This document shows, one piece after another, positions 18,453 to 26,258 of a DNA stretch of 64,000 nt. How positions within the stretch are numbered: the stretch's first letter is position 1; the number at the start of each line of letters is the position of its first letter. The notes beneath the pieces are model-generated. The model ran no database searches. It had not been told where the DNA came from and saw nothing but the letters and a program-made list of their open reading frames with translations. This DNA comes from Thermoanaerobaculia bacterium. GTDB lineage: Bacteria; Acidobacteriota; Thermoanaerobaculia; Multivoradales; JAHEKO01. Position numbers and translations under genes: made by a program. The stretch spans positions 1-64,000 of the forward strand of contig CALZIK010000052.1 in the NCBI GenBank assembly GCA_945787635.1, written 5' to 3'.

Positions 18453-19757
18453 ATGGTCATGTCGGACTTGGTTCTTATCGTAGACGACGAGCCGGGTATC
18501 TTGACGGCTCTCTCGAACGTCCTTTCGGATGAGGGTTTCGAGACCCTCTGCACGGAGAGCGGTGAACAGGCGCTCGTGCTGTATCGAGACCGCAAGCCGG
18601 ACGTGGTGTTTCTGGATATCTGGATGCCGGACAGGGACGGCCTGGAGACTCTCCAGGCGCTGCGTGAGACGGATCCGGCGGCTGCCGTGATCATGATGTC
18701 CGGCCATGGCACAACGTCGACGGCGGTCAAAGCCCTAAAGATGGGCGCGTTCGACTACGTCGAAAAGCCGCTGTCCTACAGCCAAGCGGTGGAGAGTGCT
18801 CAAGGCGCGATCGCCTACCGACGGAACGCTTCCACGAGCGGCACTCTCCTCACTTCGGCGATCAGGTCGGAGGATCGGCTCGCCGCCGACTTCGAGTTCC
18901 GTCCGCCGGATGTCCCGCTGCTTCACAGCACGGATGTGCCGCAGAGGACCGTGGCTCAGAGCACGGTGCTTTACGGCCTAGGGCTGCACTCGGGTTTTCG
19001 CACCGGCATGGTGATTCAGCCTCTGCCTCCGAACTCGGGGATCCATTTCTTGACCTTGCCGACGAACACCCACATTCCGGGCTTCGTCGGAGTGGTTGCC
19101 GAGACTTCCTACGCGACGACCCTCGAAAGAGACGGCGTCGGCATCAAGACGGTCGAGCATTTCCTGTCGGCGTGCCACGCGCTCGGGATCACCAACGTGC
19201 TGGTCAAGGTCCACGGGGAGCTGCCGGTGCTCGACGGCTCTGCGATCGAGTTCTGCCAGACTCTTTCCGAGGTCGGCGTCGTCGATCAGGGTGAGCCCCG
19301 AAAGGAGATCATCATCGACCGCACCTACAAGGTGAATGGCGGCGAGAAGAGCCTGACTCTCGAGCCGTCCGACGAATTCGAAGCGTCCTACGTTCTCGAC
19401 TACCCGGCGCCGGTCGGCCGCCAGAGCTACGCCTATGGGCCCTTGCGTCCCGAGACCTATCTGGAGCAGATCGCTCCGGCCCGGACCTTCGGCTTCGTCA
19501 AGGATCTCGACATGATGAACGAGTTGGGCTTGGGTACCGGTGGAAGGCTCGACAACTGCATCCTGGTCGGTGAGGACGACATCATCAACACCGAGCTGCG
19601 CTTCCCGGACGAATTCGTGCGCCACAAGATTCTCGACGTGATCGGAGATCTGTATCTACTCGGCTATCCGGTGCGTGGCAAGGTCACCGCCAGCCTCACA
19701 GGCCATCGCGACAACATCGCGATCCTCCGGAAGATCCTCCAAGAGAACTCGACCTAG
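18453..19757 (+). CDS. lpxC: Response-regulator receiver domain fused to LpxC deacetylase
   Basis: A 434-aa fusion. Residues about 5-122 form a CheY-like receiver with the acidic pair D11/D12, phospho-acceptor D55 (VVFLDIWMP), S83 (MMSGHG) and K105 (YVEKP). Residues about 165-430 form UDP-3-O-acyl-GlcNAc deacetylase, the committed step of lipid A synthesis. Its catalytic set appears intact: E235/H236 (TVEHFLSA), H391 and D395 (RHKILDVIGD), H418 (TGHRD), plus ARTFGF and GGRLDNCI. Ordinary LpxC is about 300 aa without a receiver. I chose ATG 18453 because longer starts run into the divergent ThiS-like gene; ATG 18459 is an alternative. The E1 gene follows 11 bp later. Confidence 0.92.
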   Translation: MVMSDLVLIVDDEPGILTALSNVLSDEGFETLCTESGEQALVLYRDRKPDVVFLDIWMPDRDGLETLQALRETDPAAAVIMMSGHGTTSTAVKALKMGAFDYVEKPLSYSQAVESAQGAIAYRRNASTSGTLLTSAIRSEDRLAADFEFRPPDVPLLHSTDVPQRTVAQSTVLYGLGLHSGFRTGMVIQPLPPNSGIHFLTLPTNTHIPGFVGVVAETSYATTLERDGVGIKTVEHFLSACHALGITNVLVKVHGELPVLDGSAIEFCQTLSEVGVVDQGEPRKEIIIDRTYKVNGGEKSLTLEPSDEFEASYVLDYPAPVGRQSYAYGPLRPETYLEQIAPARTFGFVKDLDMMNELGLGTGGRLDNCILVGEDDIINTELRFPDEFVRHKILDVIGDLYLLGYPVRGKVTASLTGHRDNIAILRKILQENST

Positions 19758-19768
19758 AGCGGTCCGCG

Positions 19769-22183
19769 GTGGAAGGAATCGATACGAGGCACGAGGGCTC
19801 GGCGGCCCAGTTCACCCAGGAAAGCATCCTGCGGGACTACCGGATCGGTTTCCGCAGCCGGGAGACGAGTCTTCTCGGCCGCCGCGAGGTCTTCTCGGGA
19901 AAGGCCAAGTTCGGCATTTTCGGCGATGGCAAGGAGGTCGCCCAGCTGGCCCTGGCCCGCGCCTGCAGGCCCGGCGATATCCGCTCGGGCTACTACCGCG
20001 ACCAGACCCTGCTCATGGCGCTGGGGCTGCTCGGCGTCGAGAGTTTCTTCGCTCAGCTCTATGCCGACGCGGACCCCGAGCGAGAGCCGAACTCCTCCGG
20101 TCGACAGATGACGGCGCATTTCGCGACGCGACTTCTGGACGACAAGGGTCGCTTCATGGATCTCACCCAGGGCGTCCATTCCTCGGCGGACGTATCGCCC
20201 ACCGGCTCACAGATGCCGCGGCTGGTGGGCTTGGCCTACGCGTCCCGGCTCTACCGGGAGCTCAAGCTCCAGGGGTTCGAGGGGTTTTCCAGCAACGGTG
20301 ACGAAATTGCGTTCGGCACGATCGGCAACGCCACCTGCGCGGAGGGACTCTTCTGGGAATCGATCAACGCCGCCGGGGTTCTTCGAGCACCCATGCTGCT
20401 CTCGATCTGGGACGACCACTACGGCATTTCGGTGCCCAACGAGCTCCAGATCACCAAGGGCGACCTGAGTGAGTTGCTCCAGGGGTTTCGCAGGGCGCCA
20501 GGCGATAAGGCCGGCTTCGACATCTACAGTGTCAAGGGCTGGGACTATCCGGGCCTGTGCGAGACGTATCTCAATGCGGCCGAGATCGTCCGACTCGAGC
20601 ACGTGCCGGCGATCGTGCACGTGCGTGAGATGACGCAGCCCCAGGGACACTCGACGTCGGGCAGCCACGAACGGTACAAGTCGGCGGAGCGGTTGGCGTG
20701 GGAAGAGGAGTTCGACTGCCTTCGCCAGATGCGATCGTGGATGGTCGCGCAAGGGATCGCGTCGGAGTCCGGTCTTCTGGAACTGGAGGAGCAAGAGAGG
20801 GCAGCGGTGCGTGTGAGCCAGCATTCGGCTTGGGAGGCTTTCAGAACTTCGGTCGATTCGGATCGGCGCATTTTTGCCTCCTGGGCGTCACAGCTCGCGA
20901 GCGCCTCCGGACATGGCGAAGAGATCCGGTCCGTCGAGAAACGCTTGGATCGCCAGCCCAACGTGCTGCGCCGGGATCTTGTGGCCGCGGCGACCGAGCT
21001 CCTGGTTGTGACCCGTGACGAGAACCTCTCCGAGCGAGAGGAGATCGCCAAATGGCGCAGGCACCAGCTCGAGGCGAACGGCGAGCGCTACGGATCCGAT
21101 CTCTACAGCGAAACGGCCGCCTCGGCCCTGGCCGTACCGGTGGTGCCGGCCGACTCCGAACACGGTGCCGAGAGCCTGCGGGGCTTCGAGATCCTGAACG
21201 CGTGCTTCGACCATGCCTTCGCTCGGTATCCGCAGCTCGTGGCCTTCGGCGAGGACGTGGGGAAGCTCGGCGATGTCAACCAGGGCATGACCGGTCTGCA
21301 GGAAAAGTACGGCCCGCTGCGCGTGTCGGACACCGGCATTCGTGAGGCGACGATTCTGGGCCAGGCCATCGGGCTGGCCATGCGCGGCTTCCGGCCGATA
21401 GCCGAGGTCCAGTACCTCGACTACCTTCTGTATGCGCTTCAGATCATGTCGGACGATCTGGCGACCGTGCGCTGGCGCACCCGCGGCGGGCAGTGCGCGC
21501 CGGTGATCGTGCGCACTCGCGGCCACCGACTCGAAGGCGTCTGGCATTCGGGCTCTCCAATGGCCGGCATTCTGAATCTGATTCGGGGCGTGTATCTGTG
21601 CGTGCCGCGCGACATGACCCGAGCCGCGGGGATGTACAACACCCTGCTTCAGGCCGACGACCCTGCGGTGGTGGTGGAAGTGCTCAACGCCTACCGGGCC
21701 AAGGAGCCCATGCCCACGAACATCGGTGACTTCACCGTGCCCCTAGGCGTTCCAGAGGTTTTGCGCGCCGGCGAACATGTGACTCTGGTCACCTACGGGG
21801 CCTGCTGCAAAATTGCGCTGGAGGCCGCCCAGATGCTGGCGACGACCGGTGTCGGGGTCGAGGTGATCGACGTTCAGACGCTGCTCCCGTTCGACGACGA
21901 GTCGCGGATTCTAGAGTCGGTCAAGAAGACCAACCGGGTCGTCTTCGTCGACGAAGACGTTCCCGGCGGTGCCACGGCCTACATGATGCAGAAGGTCCTG
22001 GTGGAACAGGAGGCCTTCCACTGGCTCGACGCGGAGCCGCTCACCGTGAGCGCCAAGGCCCACCGCCCTCCGTACGGCTCCGACGGGGACTACTTCTCGA
22101 AACCCAACCGCGACGAGATCTTCCAGGCGGTCTACGGCCTGATGCACCGCTGCGACCCTGCCCGATACCCAGAAATCTTGTAG
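19769..22183 (+). CDS. Fused E1 alpha-beta subunit, thiamine-dependent 2-oxoacid dehydrogenase
   Basis: An 804-aa thiamine diphosphate enzyme in which the alpha-like half (about residues 1-400) and beta-like half (about 465-804) of a branched-chain/pyruvate-type E1 are one chain. The cofactor motif appears as NGDEIAFGTIGNATCAEG (a GDE variant of GDG ... N). The beta half has FGEDVGKLGDVNQGMTGLQ, SDTGIREATILGQAIGLA and a C-terminal transketolase domain. It would decarboxylate a 2-oxoacid and pass the acyl group to a lipoyl E2, but no E2 or E3 gene is in the window. GTG start. It shares an operon with receiver-LpxC. The terminal TAG lies inside a palindromic repeat. Confidence 0.88.
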   Translation: MEGIDTRHEGSAAQFTQESILRDYRIGFRSRETSLLGRREVFSGKAKFGIFGDGKEVAQLALARACRPGDIRSGYYRDQTLLMALGLLGVESFFAQLYADADPEREPNSSGRQMTAHFATRLLDDKGRFMDLTQGVHSSADVSPTGSQMPRLVGLAYASRLYRELKLQGFEGFSSNGDEIAFGTIGNATCAEGLFWESINAAGVLRAPMLLSIWDDHYGISVPNELQITKGDLSELLQGFRRAPGDKAGFDIYSVKGWDYPGLCETYLNAAEIVRLEHVPAIVHVREMTQPQGHSTSGSHERYKSAERLAWEEEFDCLRQMRSWMVAQGIASESGLLELEEQERAAVRVSQHSAWEAFRTSVDSDRRIFASWASQLASASGHGEEIRSVEKRLDRQPNVLRRDLVAAATELLVVTRDENLSEREEIAKWRRHQLEANGERYGSDLYSETAASALAVPVVPADSEHGAESLRGFEILNACFDHAFARYPQLVAFGEDVGKLGDVNQGMTGLQEKYGPLRVSDTGIREATILGQAIGLAMRGFRPIAEVQYLDYLLYALQIMSDDLATVRWRTRGGQCAPVIVRTRGHRLEGVWHSGSPMAGILNLIRGVYLCVPRDMTRAAGMYNTLLQADDPAVVVEVLNAYRAKEPMPTNIGDFTVPLGVPEVLRAGEHVTLVTYGACCKIALEAAQMLATTGVGVEVIDVQTLLPFDDESRILESVKKTNRVVFVDEDVPGGATAYMMQKVLVEQEAFHWLDAEPLTVSAKAHRPPYGSDGDYFSKPNRDEIFQAVYGLMHRCDPARYPEIL

Positions 22184-22205
22184 CGGTCGACGTCCCTGTC
22201 GACCG
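22179..22205. repeat. Palindromic repeat overlapping a stop codon
   Basis: TTGTAGCGGTCGAC-GTCCCT-GTCGACCG. The TAG at 22181-22183 in this copy is the stop codon of the E1 gene, so the repeat edge and the end of the reading frame coincide. The hairpin stem is CGGTCGAC/GTCGACCG with a 6-nt loop. Confidence 0.8.
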
Positions 22206-22247
22206 TCTTGGTTGGAGGGCAGCGTTGGATTTCGATGCGGCCCGGGG

Positions 22248-23636
22248 CTAGCCCGCCCGCACGGCCTCGACTTCCGCGATCGTCTTTGCGACAGGCGGCC
22301 CTAGCAGCCGTGCGCCGTTTTCCGTGATCACGAAGTCCTCCTCGGAGCGCAGGCCTCCGAAGTCGCGGTAGTCCTCGACCCGGTCATAGTCGATGAAGTC
22401 GGTGAACTTTCCTTCGAAGCGCCAGCGTTCGATGAGCTCGGGAATGAAGTAGATCCCGGGCTCAACGGTGAGAACGAAGCCGGGCAGGAGCTCTCTGGCG
22501 AGGCGGAGGGATTTCAGGCCGAATTGAGTGCTTCGCTCGAAGCCGTCTCCGTAGCCAACCCGGTCTTCGCCCAGGTCTTCCATGTCGTGAACGTCGAGGC
22601 CCATCATGTGGCCGGTGCCGCACTGGAAGAACAGAGCGTGGGCGCCGGCGGCGACGGCTTCGCCGACGTCGCCTTTCATGAGGCCGAGACCCTTCAAGCC
22701 GGAGGCGATGGTGCGGCAGGCGAGGAGGTGGACGTCGCGATAGGGCACGCCGGGTGCGAGCGCGGTGACTGCGGCCTCGTGGGCGTCGAGGGCGATCTGG
22801 TAGATCTCTTTCTGTTTCCCGGTGAAGGTGGAATCGACCGGAAAGGTGCGTGACATGTCGCCGGCGTAGTGAAGAGCCGACTCCGCGCCCGAGTCGTTCA
22901 GGAGCATCTGGCCGCTTTCGAGAGTGTTGCCGTGGAAGTGGTTGTGAAGCGTCTCGCCGCGGACGGTGACGATGGAGGGAAAGGAGAGCCCGCCGCCGGA
23001 TCGCTCCGCGACTTCCTGGACGGCGGCGGCGATCTCCTGCTCGACCATGCCGGGCCGGACCATCTCCATGGCTTTGACGTGCATGGCGCACGTGACGGTC
23101 ACGGCTTTCTCGATCTCTTTGATCTCCTCTGGGGCCTTGATCGAGCGCTGCGCGATGACCGCGCGGATGAAGGGCTCGGAGCTGCCCGAGCGTGCGGCCG
23201 ACGGGTCGATATCGAGGAGCTCGATCAGCCGAAAGACATTGGCCGCGCGGTACGGGGGTAGAAAGTGGGCTGTGCGGCTCGAGCGTCGGGCTCCGCCAAG
23301 AACCTCAGTGAGGCCTGCGGCCGTGCGCGTGCTCTCGACGCCAGCCCGCGCAGCTCGCTCCGCGATCGTCGGCCGGTTGCCCATCCAGACGATCTGGTCA
23401 ATGGTCAGGTCGTCGCCGAAGAGCGTGGTCGTGCCGTCGTCGAGGTCGATCGTCGCGGCGAGGTCCGGCTGATCCAGGCCGAAATAGTACAGAAATGAGC
23501 TGTCCTGTCGGAATGGGTAGATGTTGTCGGCGTAGTTCATCGGGCTGTCCTCGTTGCCGAGAAAGAGCAGAAGCCCCGAATCGAGTTGGGAGATGAGTGC
23601 CTCGCGGCGAGCTGTGTAGATTTCCGAGGAGAACAC
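22248..23636 (-). CDS. Xaa-Pro aminopeptidase-type M24 metallopeptidase
   Basis: Cytoplasmic dinuclear metallopeptidase of the aminopeptidase P group, about 462 aa. The N-terminal domain (about residues 1-165, with NEDSPMNYADNIYPFRQDSS) is typical of aminopeptidase P. The catalytic pita-bread domain shows the five metal ligands: Asp in LLNDSGAE, Asp in AGDMSRTFP, His in GTGHMMGLDVHD, Glu in TVEPGIYF and Glu in RSEEDFVI. I chose GTG at 23636, where homology-like sequence begins. An in-frame ATG at 23807 lies inside a palindromic repeat and would add 57 low-complexity Arg/Ser-rich residues. Confidence 0.85.
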   Translation of the reverse strand: MFSSEIYTARREALISQLDSGLLLFLGNEDSPMNYADNIYPFRQDSSFLYYFGLDQPDLAATIDLDDGTTTLFGDDLTIDQIVWMGNRPTIAERAARAGVESTRTAAGLTEVLGGARRSSRTAHFLPPYRAANVFRLIELLDIDPSAARSGSSEPFIRAVIAQRSIKAPEEIKEIEKAVTVTCAMHVKAMEMVRPGMVEQEIAAAVQEVAERSGGGLSFPSIVTVRGETLHNHFHGNTLESGQMLLNDSGAESALHYAGDMSRTFPVDSTFTGKQKEIYQIALDAHEAAVTALAPGVPYRDVHLLACRTIASGLKGLGLMKGDVGEAVAAGAHALFFQCGTGHMMGLDVHDMEDLGEDRVGYGDGFERSTQFGLKSLRLARELLPGFVLTVEPGIYFIPELIERWRFEGKFTDFIDYDRVEDYRDFGGLRSEEDFVITENGARLLGPPVAKTIAEVEAVRAG

Positions 23637-23797
23637 GGCGGGATCGTAGCAGGGGGCCAGGGGAAGCCCGGGCGTCGACCGCAGCGCAGGGAGGCGTCGG
23701 GAAGGGCAAGAAGAACCGTTCGTCCGGCGCTGTGCCTGAAGGGCCGGCCGCGTGCGTCTTGCGAGCGAGGTCCGCCGAGCGAGAAGAACATCAGATT

Positions 23798-23909
23798 CGG
23801 TCGACACGGAGGTCGACCGCTACGAACCTGAACATCAGATTCGGTCGACAGGGACGTCGACCGCTACAAACGGACAGGAGACGGTCGACACGGAGGTCGA
23901 CCGCCACAA
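23798..23909. repeat. Three tandem copies of the palindromic repeat
   Basis: Copies at 23798-23823, 23842-23869 and 23882-23909, spaced 44 and 40 bp. Each has the stem CGGTCGAC/GTCGACCG; loops are ACGGAG, AGGGAC and ACGGAG. The first two are also preceded by the same 12 bp (GAACATCAGATT), so a larger unit was duplicated. They fill most of the gap between the M24 gene and sufT (23637-23964), which holds no other gene. Confidence 0.88.
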
Positions 23910-23918
23910 GGTCCCTCA

Positions 23919-23957
23919 GCAAAACCAGTCGGGAGGGGACACCAGGGAATGGTGTCC
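23919..23957. repeat. Second repeat family, copy 1, with small hairpin
   Basis: A G/C-rich block GCAAAACCAGTCGGGAGGGG (23919-23938) closely matches a block at 32562-32581 (GCAGAACCGGTTGGGAGGGG). It is followed here by the perfect inverted repeat GGACACC-AGGGAAT-GGTGTCC (23937-23957). It lies just after the sufT gene and may terminate it. Confidence 0.55.
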
Positions 23958-23964
23958 ACGATGG

Positions 23965-24504
23965 CTACATGAAGCCGAGCTGGAGCTTCGCCGCCTCGGT
24001 CATCATGTTCTGATTCCAGGGCGGATCGAGCACCACCTCGACGTCGGCTGTGTCGACGTCCGGGAGGTCCTCGATTCGGTTCTTCACGTCGGTTGCGAGA
24101 ACCGGTCCCATCCCACAACCTGGAGCGGTGAGGGTCATCTTGATCGTGACGTCGGAGTGCTCCGGACCCTTCTCGTGGAGCTGGCAGTCATAGACGAGGC
24201 CCAGGTCCACGATGTTGACCGGAATCTCCGGGTCGTAGCATTTCTTGAGCTGCGCCCAGACCCGGTCCTCCAGAGAGCCTTCCGCCAGTTCCGTTACCCG
24301 ATCCTTCGGTGGCTCCTTGCCGATGGCGTCGGCGTTCTTTTCGTCGATGCGAAACATCGCGCCGCGATCGGTCATGATCGTGAAGCTTCCTCCCAGCTCC
24401 TGCGTGATCCAGACTTCTTCGCCTTGAGGAATGGTGACGTCGATACCGTCCGGAATCTGGATCGCCGGAACCTCGCGTGCGATCGTGGTGCGTTCGTGAG
24501 CCAT
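23965..24504 (-). CDS. sufT: SufT-type Fe-S assembly factor (MIP18/DUF59 family)
   Basis: A 179-aa protein with an N-terminal SufT-specific segment (about residues 15-60, with IPQGEEVWITQELGGSFTI) and a C-terminal MIP18 domain: DPEIPVNIVDLGLVYD, MTLTAPGCGMG with the conserved Cys, and VVLDPPWNQNMM. SufT helps mature Fe-S proteins under high demand. It stands alone here without sufBCDS genes. The start ATG at 24504 has an AGGAGG-like sequence upstream. Confidence 0.9.
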   Translation of the reverse strand: MAHERTTIAREVPAIQIPDGIDVTIPQGEEVWITQELGGSFTIMTDRGAMFRIDEKNADAIGKEPPKDRVTELAEGSLEDRVWAQLKKCYDPEIPVNIVDLGLVYDCQLHEKGPEHSDVTIKMTLTAPGCGMGPVLATDVKNRIEDLPDVDTADVEVVLDPPWNQNMMTEAAKLQLGFM

Positions 24505-24656
24505 GCTTCCTCCTGGATAGGGAGTATACGGCGAGCCGCCGCGGGAACAGTGGGCGGCGGCCGCTTGGAGGCACCCGATGGCCGAGGCGCCGCCTGAAGC
24601 CGCCTTTTGCGGGTCCGCGCCGATTATCTGTCAGGAAAACGATGCCAGCGGAAATG

Positions 24657-24662
24657 TATATA
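24657..24662 (+). promoter_or_regulatory. Candidate extended -10 box upstream of structured RNA
   Basis: TATATA preceded by TG (24655-24656) in a stretch markedly less G/C-rich than its surroundings. No clear -35 box. It would start transcription near 24667, at the 5' edge of the structured region. Confidence 0.3.
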
Positions 24663-24665
24663 GAG

Positions 24666-24880
24666 CGTGACCGAAGTGTCGAGGTGAATGGTGGTGCGGG
24701 GAGGTCCCGTTCCCGGTTGGCTGATGCATCTGGTCTACCCTTGTGAGAAGGGAAGTAAGGTTAGATGAATCAATGCGTGGTTGAGCTTCTCTCTCTGACG
24801 AGAGGGATGGGAAATGGTTTTGGTGGGCGGAACCTCCCGTGTGCACCATAGGTTAAGCCGGCAACTCCCCCGGCTGGTTC
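24666..24880 (+). ncRNA. Candidate structured non-coding RNA, family not recognised
   Basis: The 506-bp gap between divergent sufT and dipeptidase genes has no credible ORF but can fold extensively. The closing stem pairs ATGGTG 24688-24693 with CACCAT 24844-24849 and, after an internal loop, GGGAGGT 24699-24705 with ACCTCCC 24832-24838. Inside are TTCCC 24710-24714 with GGGAA 24809-24813; an arm TGAT/ATCT 24722-24731 with AGAT/ATCA 24763-24772 capped by CCCTT-GTGAG-AAGGG; and an 8-bp hairpin 24788-24807 with loop TGAC. A GC hairpin at 24856-24875 closes the 3' side. I checked for SRP, tmRNA, RNase P and common riboswitch signatures and found none; 6S-like overall size is the only resemblance. 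Either strand is possible. Confidence 0.45.
24856..24875. terminator. GC-rich hairpin at the 3' side of the RNA candidate
   Basis: AGCCGG (24856-24861) pairs perfectly with CCGGCT (24870-24875) across an 8-nt loop. No U-tract follows on the plus strand, so intrinsic termination is uncertain; it may be the last arm of the RNA. Confidence 0.35.
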
Positions 24881-25010
24881 ACTCTACCTGACACGAGCGT
24901 CGAAACGCAAAAAGATTACTCGTTCTCTATAGTTCCCTATCTATTTGTAATTTCCGTCGGATGGCGCCAGGCGGCGGGGCGGGCTTCGTTCCGGTGATAG
25001 GGTCCCGCGC

Positions 25011-26237
25011 ATGCTGAAAAAGTCGCCGCCTGCCTGGCTGTCGTCGATGGTTCTCTTGGCTCTGGCTTGCGATTCCGGTCCGCCTCGGGCGACGTCAGAG
25101 GACGTGAAAGCTCGCGCGGAGAGGCTGGCCCACGAGTTCCTCCTGGTCGACACCCACATCGACGTGCCCTACAGGCTCGCCGATGGCGGTGACGAAGACC
25201 TTTCCCAGCGCACCGACGGGGGGGACTTTGACTACCCGCGCGCGATCGCAGGTGGTCTGGACGTGGCGTTCATGTCGATTTACGTACCGGCCTCTTACCA
25301 GGAGACCGGCGGCGCGAGAGACTACGCGGACAGCCTGATCGACATGGTCCAGGGCTTCGAAGGGCGCTGGCCGGGCAAGTTCCGAGTGGTTCACGACACG
25401 GAGGAAGTTGGCGCGATCTCAGCCGGAATCATCGGTCTCGCACTCGGTATGGAAAACGGCGAGCCGATCGAAGGTGATCTCGAAAACCTGCGACACTTCT
25501 ACGATCGCGGCATTCGCTACATCACGCTCACCCATTCAAAGAACAACCACATCTGCGATTCCTCGTATGCAAAAGAAGCAACCTGGAACGGGCTGAGCCC
25601 GTTCGGGCGCGAGGTCGTCGGCGAGATGAACCGCCTGGGCATCATGATCGACATCTCTCATCTTTCGGATGCCGCGGCCGAGCAGGTGCTGGCGCTGAGC
25701 TCGACCCCGGTGATCGCTTCGCATTCCTCGGTGCGCGCGTTCACTCCGGGCTTCGAGCGCAACATGAGCGACGAATTGATCGTCAAGCTGGCCGAGCGCG
25801 GCGGCGTGATTCAGATCAACTTCGGGTCGTCGTTCCTGACCGAAGAAGCCAACACCCACAGTGCGGCCACCTGGGAGGCGGCCGCGGCCTACGCCGAGGA
25901 GAACGGGCTCGACTCGGACAGCCCAGAGGTGGAGGAGTGGGTCGCCGAGTACCGCCGCGAATTTCCGCTTCGGCTGGCCACTATCGAGGATGTCGTTGAT
26001 CACATCGAGCATGTGATCGCCCTGGTGGGTATCGACTATGTCGGCCTGGGCTCGGACTTTGATGGCGTCGGCCCGACCCTTCCCGAAGGGCTCGAGGACG
26101 TCTCTCGGTTTCCGAATCTGATCCAGGCACTCCTCGAGCGAGGCCGCTCCGAGGAGGACATCGAGAAGATCTGCGGCGGCAACCTGATGCGGGTTTGGCG
26201 AAGCGTCGAGACCGCCGCGAATCCGCTGCCTGTGTAG
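25011..26237 (+). CDS. Membrane dipeptidase (peptidase M19), lipoprotein
   Basis: A 408-aa zinc dipeptidase of the renal-dipeptidase family in the amidohydrolase superfamily. The signal ends in LLALAC, a lipobox with Cys near residue 20, so it is probably anchored in the cell envelope. Metal-site motifs: HxD in LVDTHIDVP (about residues 46-54), Glu in GMENGEPIEG, and His residues in IDISHLSDAAAEQ and PVIASHSSVRAF. C-terminal YVGLGSDFDGVG is also typical. It has its own leader region with the A/T-rich stretch 24900-24955 upstream, where a promoter is likely. Confidence 0.9.
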   Translation: MLKKSPPAWLSSMVLLALACDSGPPRATSEDVKARAERLAHEFLLVDTHIDVPYRLADGGDEDLSQRTDGGDFDYPRAIAGGLDVAFMSIYVPASYQETGGARDYADSLIDMVQGFEGRWPGKFRVVHDTEEVGAISAGIIGLALGMENGEPIEGDLENLRHFYDRGIRYITLTHSKNNHICDSSYAKEATWNGLSPFGREVVGEMNRLGIMIDISHLSDAAAEQVLALSSTPVIASHSSVRAFTPGFERNMSDELIVKLAERGGVIQINFGSSFLTEEANTHSAATWEAAAAYAEENGLDSDSPEVEEWVAEYRREFPLRLATIEDVVDHIEHVIALVGIDYVGLGSDFDGVGPTLPEGLEDVSRFPNLIQALLERGRSEEDIEKICGGNLMRVWRSVETAANPLPV

Positions 26238-26258
26238 GAATCGAGCCGGCGAGCGGCC

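Noticed and set aside
24720-24775. SRP (4.5S) RNA domain IV
   Set aside because: GAAGGGAAGTAAGG looks superficially similar, but the invariant GGAAGCAGCC segment is absent.
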